This document shows positions 10,183-20,066 of a stretch of DNA of 22,682 nt, in pieces; within the stretch, counting starts at the first letter, position 1; each line of letters starts with the position of its first letter. Under the pieces are notes generated by a model, which saw only the letters and a list, made by a program, of their open reading frames with translations, was not told where the DNA came from and did no database searches. Location of the stretch: positions 47,338 through 70,019 of the forward strand of contig QZLH01000203.1 in the NCBI GenBank assembly GCA_003833135.1, written 5' to 3'. The translations under genes and the position numbers were made by a program. This DNA is from Oehlia diaphana (lineage: Eukaryota > Glomeromycota > Glomeromycetes > Glomerales > Glomeraceae).

Positions 10183-13100
10183 TTAACGATTAAAAATTAA
10201 ATTTTCATCAATATTAATATTAACGTTATTCAACCATTCTAACCTACTCTTTAATTTTAAATCATCTATGTCTTTAAAACATTGTGGCATTTTCGTCAAT
10301 TCCTTTACATCATCACCAAAATTCTTTTCGGTATACCTTATCCAATCTTTTACTATATCAGATTTTGCTCCTTTAACAATCGCTTTTGCAATATCAATCC
10401 TCATTTGAACTTTACCATGATCTTTCTTAATTTCATCTTGATTTTCTCCTTCTTGAATATTCCAAAATACGAATCCATTCAAGTGATGTATGACAATCCA
10501 ATATAAGAATGGAGTTTTTTCACTTGTCAATTTAAGATGTATAATAGAATTTACATACGATTGTATCAACGCTTTATTATTTTCCAAAGGCCAAAAATAA
10601 TTTTTTAATCCTTCATTAAATGAAGGACTTAAACATATCACTTCTTCATATTTAATATTAATCGTACTTAAAACCTCAAATAAATCACCCCACACTAACA
10701 ATTTAAAATCGAAAGGATAAATTGTTGATAAAGGAACAATTATACATTGTGCAAAAGATTTGTGTCCAAATGATTCAGCTGCGTATATAGCAGAAAAATC
10801 CGTAAAAAACGTATAAAACGGTACTGTCAAAACATCTTTAGCTGCATCTTCGAGCGAATAAGAATCTTCTGGTAAATCTACAATCGCGTCTCGTTCTTTT
10901 TCTGACCCATACCCAAAGGTATATCGTGAAAGAATTCTATCAATCCACACTTCAATATTAGAATTCCTATATAATTCCCCTTCTAACAAGAAAATCTTCA
11001 TAATTGATAGTACAACAATTGCGGGATTCATAACCAATCTTTCAACATCACGATCAATAACGTCACTTGACCTTGCAACGTCTTGACATGTTTCCATAAT
11101 TTCCCATCCAAATTCTAAACAATCTCTTACAACTTCAAATCTAACCTCTTCATCCATTATAACATCTGATCTCTTACTATATAATACGTCAATTGGAGTC
11201 CATATCCATGCTCTTGATAAAGGTAATCCGCCATGACTATTATTTCTTGTCAAATTCCATAATAAGGTGGGATCCTCTTCTTGTTGTCCTGAAAAAGAAT
11301 ATATTTCTTCTTTAGTATTGCTTCTAATAATACGATTCTTATAAAAAGACCTAAGCGATTTCTTAATTTCTTCGGCTCTTTTTGGATCTGGTGACAAAGC
11401 CGTTATTCCATCAAATATTCTATTAAGTATACTTAAACTGATATTTTCGTCCCCAGGCAACAAATGTGACATTATAATCAATGCTATCTGCAATAGTTTC
11501 TTTGAATATTGTGATTGAAACTTATCATCACCTATTTTATCAATAAGCGAACTAATAGCACACATCCATTCGTATAATAAATAAGTGCGTGTTCTATCAA
11601 AAAAATCAAGCCAGTTTCTTTTAGGTGGGAACTTAATAATGTGATGTTTTATGAGATCTATAGGAACAAATGTTGTAATAACGCCTAATGAATTAATAGA
11701 AAATTCCTTGTCCCCTGAAAATAAATTACTTATTTGATGAATCAAGGATATGTAAGACAAGTACAGATCATATAACACCGACATTGCTATAGATTTTGAA
11801 ACATGCTCGAATGTACTGGGGTAATAAGCACCAGGTAAATTGGATAATTGCCAAATGTCTTTCTTAGAAACATAATAAGCGTTCAAACAGGCTGGCAAAC
11901 GATTTGATAGATATATACCAATTTTTGAGGATTGCCACGAATCAAACTTTAATCTTTCCCATATGTTCTTAATCTGACTGGTATCTTTTAATGGATAACC
12001 ACCTAAATATTGATACCAAGACGCAATATATCTTGCTATGCTTGAAATCAAAATTAGAGCTTTTTCAAATTCTCTAGAATTTTCAATCTTATTATCAATT
12101 TCAAATGGAAATGAACTAACGAAATTATCCAGTAATTCTACCGAGTCATTAATAAATTCACTTGGTTGAGCCCCAGATTCAACATCTGTACCAGTATCTT
12201 TTTTAGAGGTCCGAATCCAAATCTCTAAAAGTCTGAAGAATGATATAGCAATATCTAGTTTATGCTTCATTTGTGGAATATTGTCACCTTTCCATTGCCA
12301 TGGAGGAGAAAGAGAATATATTATTTCCTTCGATAAATATCCACCGAAAACCGAATATGCTTGAGAAAGAATTCCATGATAAAGTCCATGTGCCGCAAGA
12401 GTTTGATAAATCCTCAAAGTTTCTTGTAAAATTTTGTAACCAAGATTCATCTCAAATTCATTCGATATGGTTGAAGGGTTTACTACAATATATCTTAAAA
12501 ATGTCTCGATATAATTTTGGATAATACTTTGACTAATTTTTCCAGATGATTGGCATAGTAAACGGAAAAGTTTCACGGCTGACAAACTTGGAAATTGTGA
12601 GAGCGCATCATCACCATTATTATATATAACAGGCCAAGCTACACACAAAAATTTATTATGTATGACATCAACAAGCTGAGGACATTCAAATACAAACATT
12701 GCACTTTTATGAGAATGGCGTGCGAAACGAATAAGCATTAAAATGATTTGTTCGTTTGTAATATATGGTAATCTCAATTTTTCCAAAAGATAACGAAATC
12801 GATATAGAATATCCATCGAAATTAAGCCTGCAATTAAGTCTTTTGATGCGAGTCTAACATGATACTCGGTTGTATTCACGTCTTCTTCGTTTTCATCTTG
12901 TAAAGCAATATCCATTCCAAAATGTTTCTTGACTTTGGTTTCAGGAACATCCTGAAGAGCAACGCTTTCGTACCCACGATATAATCTACCAGAACGATCC
13001 CAAATTTCTTCCTCGACATCTAAACCTTCTGTCCCGCCGATAATCAAGGCAGATATCGCATCAACAGCAGCTACAATTACTGATTCTGCTGTATCATCTA

Positions 13101-14538
13101 ATGCCGTTCTCAAATATATAGGCAATTTCATTTTAATCATCCATTCGGTAATTCCCTTACATTTCTCAATTCCATAATGTCCTTTCCTAACCTTTCTCAT
13201 AATTCTACCAATAACATTTAAAGGTATAATTCTTTGACTTGAAACTCTGCTTCTTGACAAATGTAGCAGTTCACTCGATGTATACCCAGCTTGATCAGGA
13301 TTATCCCCATGATGATGAAGACCCATATAAGTAGGAACGTCTGCATCCTTCTTCATAATATTCCCATGAAAATCAAATCTATAAAATGCGGCAGGTGGAT
13401 CTGATGGTTTAGGGATATATGGGCTAGAATAATCTTTAACAATACCTTGATCTTTACTCGTTGTTGATTCATCTTTTTTGAATTCAACGCCCATCCATTC
13501 AATTTTTTCAGGTTCGATTGGTACGTTTGGAAAATACTTTTCCTTCATTTTAAGCGGTAATGAATCATCATCATCTTCTTCATAGTTCATCTTATTCTCT
13601 TCAAAATGTACATGCTTAATTTCTTTTTCCTCTGTACCGTTAAATCCTTCATTTGATTCCTCGGGTATCCTTTCGACCAAAGGCTTATTTTTTGAAAGTT
13701 TTTCTACTAATTTAGGACTTAAAGTTTGACGTAGCATTTCAACAGTTTTTAATATTTCTTCTTCAGACATGTTTGAAATTTTCTCAACATTTTCACGATC
13801 AATTTCCAAATAATCTGAATTAAATATTTTAGTATCTTTATTTAAAGTATTTAATGATGTTGATGAAACAGCTGTTGTTGTAGGTAAATTTTTAATATCT
13901 TTTGTTGTATTTTCATTATTGATTTGTTGATTTTGCAAATTATCTATGTTTGATTTTGATTCTTCATCTAAAGCCTGTCTTCTTCGTTTAAATAAACTTC
14001 GATGAACGGGTTTGGGAAATCCTCCATCTGATGATGTATCATTATTATTAGTAATATTAGGCGGTAATACGGGTTCAGTTGCAAATTTTTCAGTAACCAT
14101 TCCAACAGCTCCCGTTTGATAAGAATGCATATCTAATACTTTTTTTATTGCGGGTACATGTTCTTCTTGTTCTGTGGTATTTTCAATCTCTTGATCTAAG
14201 TCAATTTCAAATCTTTGTGCGCCACCATCACTTTCAAGTGATTTTTTTCGATTAGAAGATAATAATGATTTCTTTTTCTTACTTTTAGTTTTTCCTTTTA
14301 TTGAATTTGATGATGTTTTTACATTATCATCCAAAGTGACAATATCTTTTTCAACGACATTAACATTATTGTTCTCAAATTGAGACGAAGAGGATATAAC
14401 AGTAGGTGGTTTACTTTTTCTAATCACAGTCGCAGCAGCTTTCGGTTTATTCGCCAAAAATTCTTCTTGAAGTTTTAAAAGTTCCTCTTCAGTTTCAGCC
14501 CTATCTCTCATTCGAACATTATCTTTCGTTTGTGACAT
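10183..14538 (-). CDS. RPAP1: RPAP1 homologue, RNA polymerase II-associated protein 1
   Basis: RPAP1 (Rba50 in yeast) helps assemble RNA polymerase II in the cytoplasm before nuclear import, together with the GPN GTPases. This copy is a single exon of 1451 residues, close to the animal proteins and much longer than yeast Rba50. The RPAP1 N-terminal motif is visible near residues 11-40 (RDRAETEEELLKLQEEFLAN, then AAATVIRK). A long acidic and Lys-rich linker follows. The RPAP1 C-terminal signature lies at about 380-445: YRFDFHGNIM, then PTYMGLHHHGDNPDQAGYTS, then ELLHLSRSRVSSQR. The rest is a long helical repeat-like region with no catalytic motif. The frame opens 26 codons earlier (14616), but that extension is a low-complexity Phe/Ile/Leu stretch, so I chose the ATG at 14538 (MSQTKDN). 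No frameshift or stop was seen. It is transcribed toward the chitin synthase. Confidence 0.93.
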   Translation of the reverse strand: MSQTKDNVRMRDRAETEEELLKLQEEFLANKPKAAATVIRKSKPPTVISSSSQFENNNVNVVEKDIVTLDDNVKTSSNSIKGKTKSKKKKSLLSSNRKKSLESDGGAQRFEIDLDQEIENTTEQEEHVPAIKKVLDMHSYQTGAVGMVTEKFATEPVLPPNITNNNDTSSDGGFPKPVHRSLFKRRRQALDEESKSNIDNLQNQQINNENTTKDIKNLPTTTAVSSTSLNTLNKDTKIFNSDYLEIDRENVEKISNMSEEEILKTVEMLRQTLSPKLVEKLSKNKPLVERIPEESNEGFNGTEEKEIKHVHFEENKMNYEEDDDDSLPLKMKEKYFPNVPIEPEKIEWMGVEFKKDESTTSKDQGIVKDYSSPYIPKPSDPPAAFYRFDFHGNIMKKDADVPTYMGLHHHGDNPDQAGYTSSELLHLSRSRVSSQRIIPLNVIGRIMRKVRKGHYGIEKCKGITEWMIKMKLPIYLRTALDDTAESVIVAAVDAISALIIGGTEGLDVEEEIWDRSGRLYRGYESVALQDVPETKVKKHFGMDIALQDENEEDVNTTEYHVRLASKDLIAGLISMDILYRFRYLLEKLRLPYITNEQIILMLIRFARHSHKSAMFVFECPQLVDVIHNKFLCVAWPVIYNNGDDALSQFPSLSAVKLFRLLCQSSGKISQSIIQNYIETFLRYIVVNPSTISNEFEMNLGYKILQETLRIYQTLAAHGLYHGILSQAYSVFGGYLSKEIIYSLSPPWQWKGDNIPQMKHKLDIAISFFRLLEIWIRTSKKDTGTDVESGAQPSEFINDSVELLDNFVSSFPFEIDNKIENSREFEKALILISSIARYIASWYQYLGGYPLKDTSQIKNIWERLKFDSWQSSKIGIYLSNRLPACLNAYYVSKKDIWQLSNLPGAYYPSTFEHVSKSIAMSVLYDLYLSYISLIHQISNLFSGDKEFSINSLGVITTFVPIDLIKHHIIKFPPKRNWLDFFDRTRTYLLYEWMCAISSLIDKIGDDKFQSQYSKKLLQIALIIMSHLLPGDENISLSILNRIFDGITALSPDPKRAEEIKKSLRSFYKNRIIRSNTKEEIYSFSGQQEEDPTLLWNLTRNNSHGGLPLSRAWIWTPIDVLYSKRSDVIMDEEVRFEVVRDCLEFGWEIMETCQDVARSSDVIDRDVERLVMNPAIVVLSIMKIFLLEGELYRNSNIEVWIDRILSRYTFGYGSEKERDAIVDLPEDSYSLEDAAKDVLTVPFYTFFTDFSAIYAAESFGHKSFAQCIIVPLSTIYPFDFKLLVWGDLFEVLSTINIKYEEVICLSPSFNEGLKNYFWPLENNKALIQSYVNSIIHLKLTSEKTPFLYWIVIHHLNGFVFWNIQEGENQDEIKKDHGKVQMRIDIAKAIVKGAKSDIVKDWIRYTEKNFGDDVKELTKMPQCFKDIDDLKLKSRLEWLNNVNINIDENLIFNR

Positions 14539-14888
14539 TTTTAATAAAAGAAAAAAGATTATCAAATTATTAAAAAAAAAAAGCGGTATAATGATATTAT
14601 TTGAACAATGTAACACAATTACGCAATGATCTATTTTGATCGACAGATTATATACGTTCGCTCAGTATAATACAGTATAATGAATATATTATTTTATTAT
14701 GGAATATATTACATATAAAAAAAAAGCGATTAAGATCTTCGATAAATGTTAATAGCGATCACTTTTCCTGAAAATTACAATGGATCAAATTCATCTAATA
14801 TCGTTTTATCAAAAGTAGAAGACTAGAAAAAAAAAAGAAATTGCAAAAAAAAAAAAAAAAATCAAAAATTTTTTTATGTTAAAACTTT
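14539..14888 (-). other. Gap between RPAP1 start and the RPWNAA-motif gene
   Basis: This 350-base AT-rich gap must hold the RPAP1 promoter and the 3' UTR of the next minus-strand gene. Several A runs lie at about 14718-14726 and 14825-14860. No open frame or clear motif was found. Confidence 0.5.
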
Positions 14889-15583
14889 TTAAAATTTAAA
14901 AAAATTTTCAAAAGTTCGATCACGATCATTATTTACGTTTTGATTTAAATTTTGAATTTTTGTAATCCTGGATTCTTCTAACATCATTTGTTTGGTAAAA
15001 TCATCCCAATTAATTTGTTTTAAATCTTCAATTGCACTATATGATGAATTGTTTTGATGTTGAAAAGTAGGTTGATACCTATAATTATTTTGATTTGATT
15101 TTTCCGGAGAGAGAATAGACTATGATAAAATAAATATAAATTATAAAATCAATCGAGGTACATCTCTCGATGAAAAATAAGAGAGGCTTACTATAGTAAA
15201 ATACTGTAACTTTACCAGTTGATTAGGTACAGAAGTAATTTCCTAAAAAAAAAAAATAATAATAATAATTGAAATATCAATAAATACAAGAAGAATTGAT
15301 ATTCGACACGTAAAATACTTACTGAAGATCCATTTTTAATAATATCGATTTTATTTAAGGAAGCAGCGTTCCAAGGACGAAATTGGGTATGATCAATTTC
15401 AAATATTTGATATTCATCAATATCCATTGCATCAAAAGAAGTATAAGATCCAGGGTCATATGTTGGTTCTGAGATAGGTTTACCAAGCGCGGCGGCGTTC
15501 CAAGGTCGATAAGATTCTGTTCGGTTTGCTCTACCTTTTCCTCTGTAACTACTTCCTCTTTTCATTTTGTATGCCGACGACAT
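14889..15583 (-). CDS. Unrecognised 180-residue protein with a duplicated RPWNAA[A/S]L motif
   Basis: I do not recognise the family. Exons are 15583-15323, 15242-15192 and 15119-14889. The introns are 15322-15243 (GTAAGT...TAG after a T tract) and 15191-15120 (GTAAGC...TAG), both in phase 0. Joined, they give 180 residues ending ENFFKF at 14889. The N-terminus is basic and Gly/Arg-rich (KRGSSYRGKGR, 8-18). YRPWNAAALGK (25-35) and FRPWNAASLNK (68-78) are two copies of one motif, separated by an acidic, Tyr-rich spacer (FDAMDIDEY). The C-terminal exon is Asn/Gln-rich and then has a likely amphipathic helix (DDFTKQMMLEESRITKIQNL). There is no signal peptide or membrane segment. Overall it resembles a disordered nuclear or RNA-associated adaptor with repeated docking peptides; that is inference. 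In the middle exon, CTG|GTAAAG is an alternative in-phase donor, so its end is uncertain. Reading through intron 1 gives only Phe/Leu-rich nonsense. Confidence 0.7.
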
Positions 15584-16168
15584 ATTTTAATAGGTTAAAG
15601 TAAAAAAATAAAAGTTGAATAATAATTTTTGTGAATTTATTAACGAGAAAGAAACATGAACGATTTTTTTTAATTCATGAATTTATTAGATTATAAATTA
15701 AATAGTTTTTCCAGTAATATGACATAATGTCATGTTCCAAATCGGGTAAATTAATAAGCTGAAGCGCCGTGATTATTTTAGACTTACTATACACGGGGTG
15801 TCGGGGTGACGCTGGTGATGGAGTCGTGATTTAATTATTATTTGACGAATCGAGCAATTCGATTAGCAATTGTTAAGTACTGTCTGTATAAGGGGGACAA
15901 TTGTACCCCGGGTATGATACAAACTTCGAGGGTTGACCCTTATACTCCCTCGTAATGGAGGACAATTGAGGTCTTATACATGTAACACCTGGGATGTAAT
16001 AAGATTTCCTAGTTGTTTTTTGCAGGGTACTGTGACATTGGGGGAATGCTGTGACGTATAATGGTTATAAAGAATATCGATATATTTTATTTAAGTTGTA
16101 TAATTGATTATGCGGTATTTTATAAATTAAATAATATATAACAAATAATAATCCTTAATGTATTTCTG
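15584..16168. other. Intergenic region with a GC-richer patch and inverted repeats
   Basis: No gene is supported. From about 15750 to 16060 base composition is richer in G and C than the surroundings. Visible items are a palindrome atgacat-a-atgtcat (15719-15733), a 9-base inverted repeat gtataaggg/cccttatac (15886-15894 with 15937-15945), and two copies of ggacaattg (about 15895 and 15959). The promoter of the RPWNAA gene should be at the low-coordinate end. Confidence 0.45.
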
Positions 16169-17779
16169 TTAATTATTAATTATGTCTTTCAAATTAATCA
16201 AATTCTCCATTTCTTTCTTTGAAAAATACTTATCTTTAAAAGCTTCTGGAAACTTTGGATATAATTTATGGATTGGTAAGAAATGTCCCATTTTAGTAGC
16301 ATAAATCGTTTGTCTTTCAGATGTTACGAATTGAACATAATCTATTTGCTTTAAATTAAGAATATTAAATATTAATTAACAATGCCGAATCGGCGATAAT
16401 CGTAATATTCTGATTTTCATTAAAAAAAAGCATACCATAATGATCGAATGATTTTTCATATCAATTGAAGGTTGTATCCATTCCATATTGTTATCGGTTA
16501 ATATTGAAAATGGAAGTGTATATTCAATCCAACCTATTCCCCTAAATTTTAAAATATCATCATATTTTAATACATGTTCACGCGATAACGTATTTGAATT
16601 CTACATTAAATTCATATGTAAATAAAACATTTACAAAAAGTCAAAGGAAAAGAATTACAGTAAGAGTAATTACGCTTACATCGTTATCGTTTCCTTCTAT
16701 AATGGTGAATTTCACAAAGCATTCTTCGATAATATCTTCTTGATATTTATTTTCCAAGTTATGAAATGCGAAGATAAAATTTTGTTATTGAAAAGTTTGG
16801 GAAAACTGATAGAAGGCATTTCACCTTTAAAAGTAATTGCCTTTCCTGAAGAACTTTGGTTTCTTAAAATTTATATTAATTATATTAGTTAAAGTTAAAT
16901 TGTATGTATTATTATACAAAATTCTCACCCGCTATCTGAATCGTTTTCTAGAAACTTGAAAAATTTTTTAGCAGAATTTAAAAGATTTGAAATCAAGTAA
17001 ACTTTCTTTTCTATAATTCAATAAATTAAAATATTTAATTAATTAATTTCAATTTTTTCCAAATAATCAAATTTAAATCCTTTCTAGCGGTCTCACCATT
17101 ATATAAATAATTATTAAATCCATCAACAATTCCAAATTTTGCAGATTCCTCGTTATTTATTCCATAAATATGACCAAAAATCGGAATATTCTTGTAATAA
17201 AAAAATAAATGATATAATATTATTAAATTCAAATAATCTATTTAAATCCCTATTTGCTTCATAATAATTTTTCAATTTAATATATGCTTTACATCTTATA
17301 AGAAGTAATAAATAATTACTATTAATATGATATGAAAATTGGTTGATTTTTAAACCAATTTCATTATTCCAATTTTCAAAATTGTTATCATCCAATAAAC
17401 CTTTTAAATAATAAAATAACATACTTGCCAAATCATCATTAAAATCGAATTCCATGAATTTTTACCAAAGTAATCATGGCATTACTATATTTTTCCATCA
17501 TATAATATGTTAACCCTTTGTAATAATATGCTATACTATTTAAAGGATCCATTTATATAACTTTTTCAAGATTCAATAAAGCTAAATCATATTTTTGAAT
17601 AATATAATAATTAATAGCTTGTTTAATTAAAATATGAATATTTTCAGGATCTAAATTAGATGCTTTTGTAAAAATTATTAATGATTCATTATATCTTTTT
17701 AAATCATTAAGAATTTCTCCATAATAACATAAAAATAATGAATCATCCTGATTAATACCTAATAATTTATCCAACATTT

Positions 17780-18811
17780 CTAAAGTTTTAAATACTTTTC
17801 TTGACATTCATAAATATATGCACAATTCTTAAGACATATATAATTATTTGGATTATTTTGTAATGCAATATTATAATTTTTCAATGCATGATCATAACAT
17901 GATATTGTATAATCATTTTTTTCTTGAGACTTTAATCCTTCAAGTAAATTGCTATTACCTAATAATATATATACATTATTTACTTTAAGCTTATATGATA
18001 TTGAGATATTTAAATCAAATATTGCATATTCATATATGTTTTGTTTGAAAAAAATTTCTCCACGAGTACAATATGCAATTGGATTTTTTCTTTTTAATTT
18101 AATAGCTTCATTTAAGTATAAAAAAGCTAATTTATAACTATTAAGATTTCTATAAGCATAAGCTAAAATACATCTCATAGTATAACTTCTAGGAAAATTT
18201 TCCAAATATTTTTTACATATTAATACAGCTTTTCCATATTTTTTTTCTTCTAATACTTTTATAACTTCCTGATAAGTTAAATTTTTTGATTTTGTAATTT
18301 GTAATATTGATTGTATTAATGTAAATCTATTTGAATTAAATTTTATTTCTTTAATCAATTTCTTATTTTTAGTTAACATAAGATCAACTTCTGAATTATT
18401 AGAATCATTCTCATATAGATTATTTGATGATTCTTCAAATTCAATTGAAGGTAAAATATATCCAGCATCATAAAGATAAGAATATAAAATTTTATATATA
18501 GCATTTTGTGGTAAATATCTAATATCATTATTTTCAACTTTTTCTCTGCATTTTGGACATTTCTTTTGTTTTAATTTTTTTAAATTATTTAATGATAATA
18601 CATGTTGACATTTTAATATACATAATTGATTTGTTGGTTCATTACTAATTGGACATATTATTTCATTTGCTATAATATCTAAAATTGTTGAAGGTATTAT
18701 TTCTTCTTTTTTAAATACTGTATTTTGTTCCAAACTTTTTCCTTTTCCTTTTCCTAATAATATATTACCATTTAATAAATTAAAATCTTGTTTGACATTT
18801 TTCCTTAACAA
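17780..18811 (-). other. Open segment of the decayed gene: RING/U-box-like domain plus TPRs
   Basis: This is the longest domain-bearing open piece (343 codons) of the broken gene. It holds IICPISNEPTNQLCILKCQH followed by KKCPKCREKV, a zinc-finger or U-box-like layout (C..I, CxxxCxH, CPxCR) that lacks the full set of RING ligands. Then come several TPR-like helical pairs, for example YGKAVLICKKYLENFPRSY, AYCTRGEIFFKQNIYEYAIF and DHALKNYNIALQNNPNNY. Domains like these usually link ubiquitin ligase and protein-binding functions, but none can be claimed for this copy. It has no ATG of its own: the frame opens at a TTG. A more natural start-like Met (MIEIDFNQYAAKLD, 18893) lies in another frame upstream, split from it by the shift near 18797. 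Confidence 0.65.
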
Positions 18812-18971
18812 ATATTAATAAATTTTGAAATTTTATTAATGAATCATTTTTATCCAATTTTGCTGCATATTGATTAAAATCAATTTCTATCATGAAAATA
18901 ATTCATTGTTAGTATAATAATATTTCAATTGCCCTAAATTGAATGAAACTACTTGGTGCCATATTAAGTGA

Positions 18972-20066
18972 TTAAATTGCTAAATAATAACAAAGACCAT
19001 ATATAGCCGTATGAGTGGATCTTTGAATAAGATTTTGTGCAAGATCTAAAATTCCAAACCATAATGTATCTGGTAATGCAAGAGGTTCACTTCCATTAAT
19101 AAGATCATTTAAAAAATTTCCTGTATTTATTAATGCTTTATTAAGTTTATTTGATACTTCATCAAATTTTGTTTGAGAATCTAACATGGTTTTATCAAAA
19201 ATATTAATCCATTCCCTTTCCAAATAACTCCATAAATGTTCCATTATGATCATTTCTCCGAATTTTTTACTAATTATATTTTTATCACAATTAATAACAT
19301 TATGTTGAATTATTAACATAATTCTCCAATCTACATAATAAGAAGCTACTGGATGTTTGAAGGATAAACCTTGACGTAATTGAGAAAGCATTTGAAGTAT
19401 TGAACTATCATTTGAAATGGTAATTCCAGGTGCCACAATCGATAATACTCCTGGACTAATATTTAAAAAAGCTTTTAATATATCTTTTGTCCTTCTTAAT
19501 ATTTCCTGAAACCAAGTTTCATCATCACGAAGGCTATGTGATGTATCTCTTGAGTGAACCAATAAAAAATCAATATTATAATTACGTTTATTAATGATAT
19601 TATTATCATTATTATTATTATCCTTTTGTTGATTAAATTGATTGAAACTTGATCTAAAATTATTATCAACTCCTATTTCAATAACTTGTGTTGTCTTTCG
19701 ATGAATTTCAACAAATTTTGATAAAGAATTATAAATTTTATCTCGAAGTTCTTTACTAAGAATTATTGGTGAAAAACATATTCTTTCTAATACTATTACC
19801 AAAGTTCTTAAATGTAGTTCTAATCTAATTATACTTTCTTTTGAATAATAATCAAATTGAGTAGGTTCAGATAATGCTTTTAATGAATTTATTAAAATTT
19901 GTGATGAAAAATTATTTTGAAACTTTTCGAAAAGTAGTTTTAAAGAAAATAAATATTTTATTTCTGTCAATTCTTTTAAAAGTTCTTTTACTTTTAAATC
20001 TGGAGTAATAAATCCTTCCTTTTCTAATTTAAGAAGTAATTCATTTTCATAAATATATGCGTTCAT
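18972..20066 (-). other. Intact 364-codon N-terminal segment of the same decayed gene
   Basis: An automatic annotation might call this a free-standing gene. It starts MNAYIYENELLLKLEKEGF and is a Leu/Ile-rich helical protein without membrane segments or catalytic motifs. A low-complexity Asn stretch (NNNNDNN) lies near residue 155, and characteristic pieces are HSRDTSHSLRDDETWFQEI, PGVLSIVAPGIT and HPVASYYVDWRIMLI. It ends YGLCYYLAI-TAA. The same frame then stays open for about 20 codons (SLNMAPSSFIQFRAIEILLY) in the style of the preceding protein, so the TAA reads as a nonsense change, for example from CAA or GAA. No lesion is visible within the 364 codons, so a truncated product is possible. 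Confidence 0.6.

Larger units (their letters stand above)
16169..20066 (-). pseudogene. Decayed RING-like/TPR repeat gene of the kind expanded in Rhizophagus
   Basis: Minus-strand pieces in shifting frames form one collinear protein of roughly 1100 residues. They are an N-terminal helical region (20066-18972), a linker and RING/U-box-like domain, TPR repeats, and a conserved C-terminal region. The C-terminal exons can be followed exactly: ...-17097, 17010-16929, 16862-16680, 16600-16436 and 16348-16169. Their GT-AG introns (86, 66, 79 and 87 bases) still join in phase. The C-terminus includes GIGWIEYTLPF, MGHFLPIHKLYP and FKDKYFSKKEMENL. Lesions are in-frame TAA at 18972-18974 and 17553-17555, and frameshifts near 18797, 17788, 17458, 17168 and 16722. 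A further disturbed spot lies at about 18895-18912. Most shifts look like single-base losses in A or T runs. Neighbouring genes are intact over thousands of bases, so I read this as real decay. That the N-terminal part belongs to the same gene rests on my memory of the family and on the open frame after the first stop. Confidence 0.75.

Noticed and set aside
12273..12524. 83-codon plus-strand frame, and a similar one at 10282-10506
   Set aside because: Both are antisense to the continuous RPAP1 reading frame.
16735..16800. Alternative frame FAFHNLENKYQEDIIEECF in the decayed gene
   Set aside because: The other frame (SSHFITWKINIKKILSKN) fits the expected family pattern; the alternative is only correct after the shift near 16722.
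18892..18960. Possible intron in the decayed gene ending TACTAAC...CATGATAG
   Set aside because: The branch-like TACTAAC is attractive, but joining from the GTAGTT donor gives a frame that stops quickly and would remove protein-like sequence.
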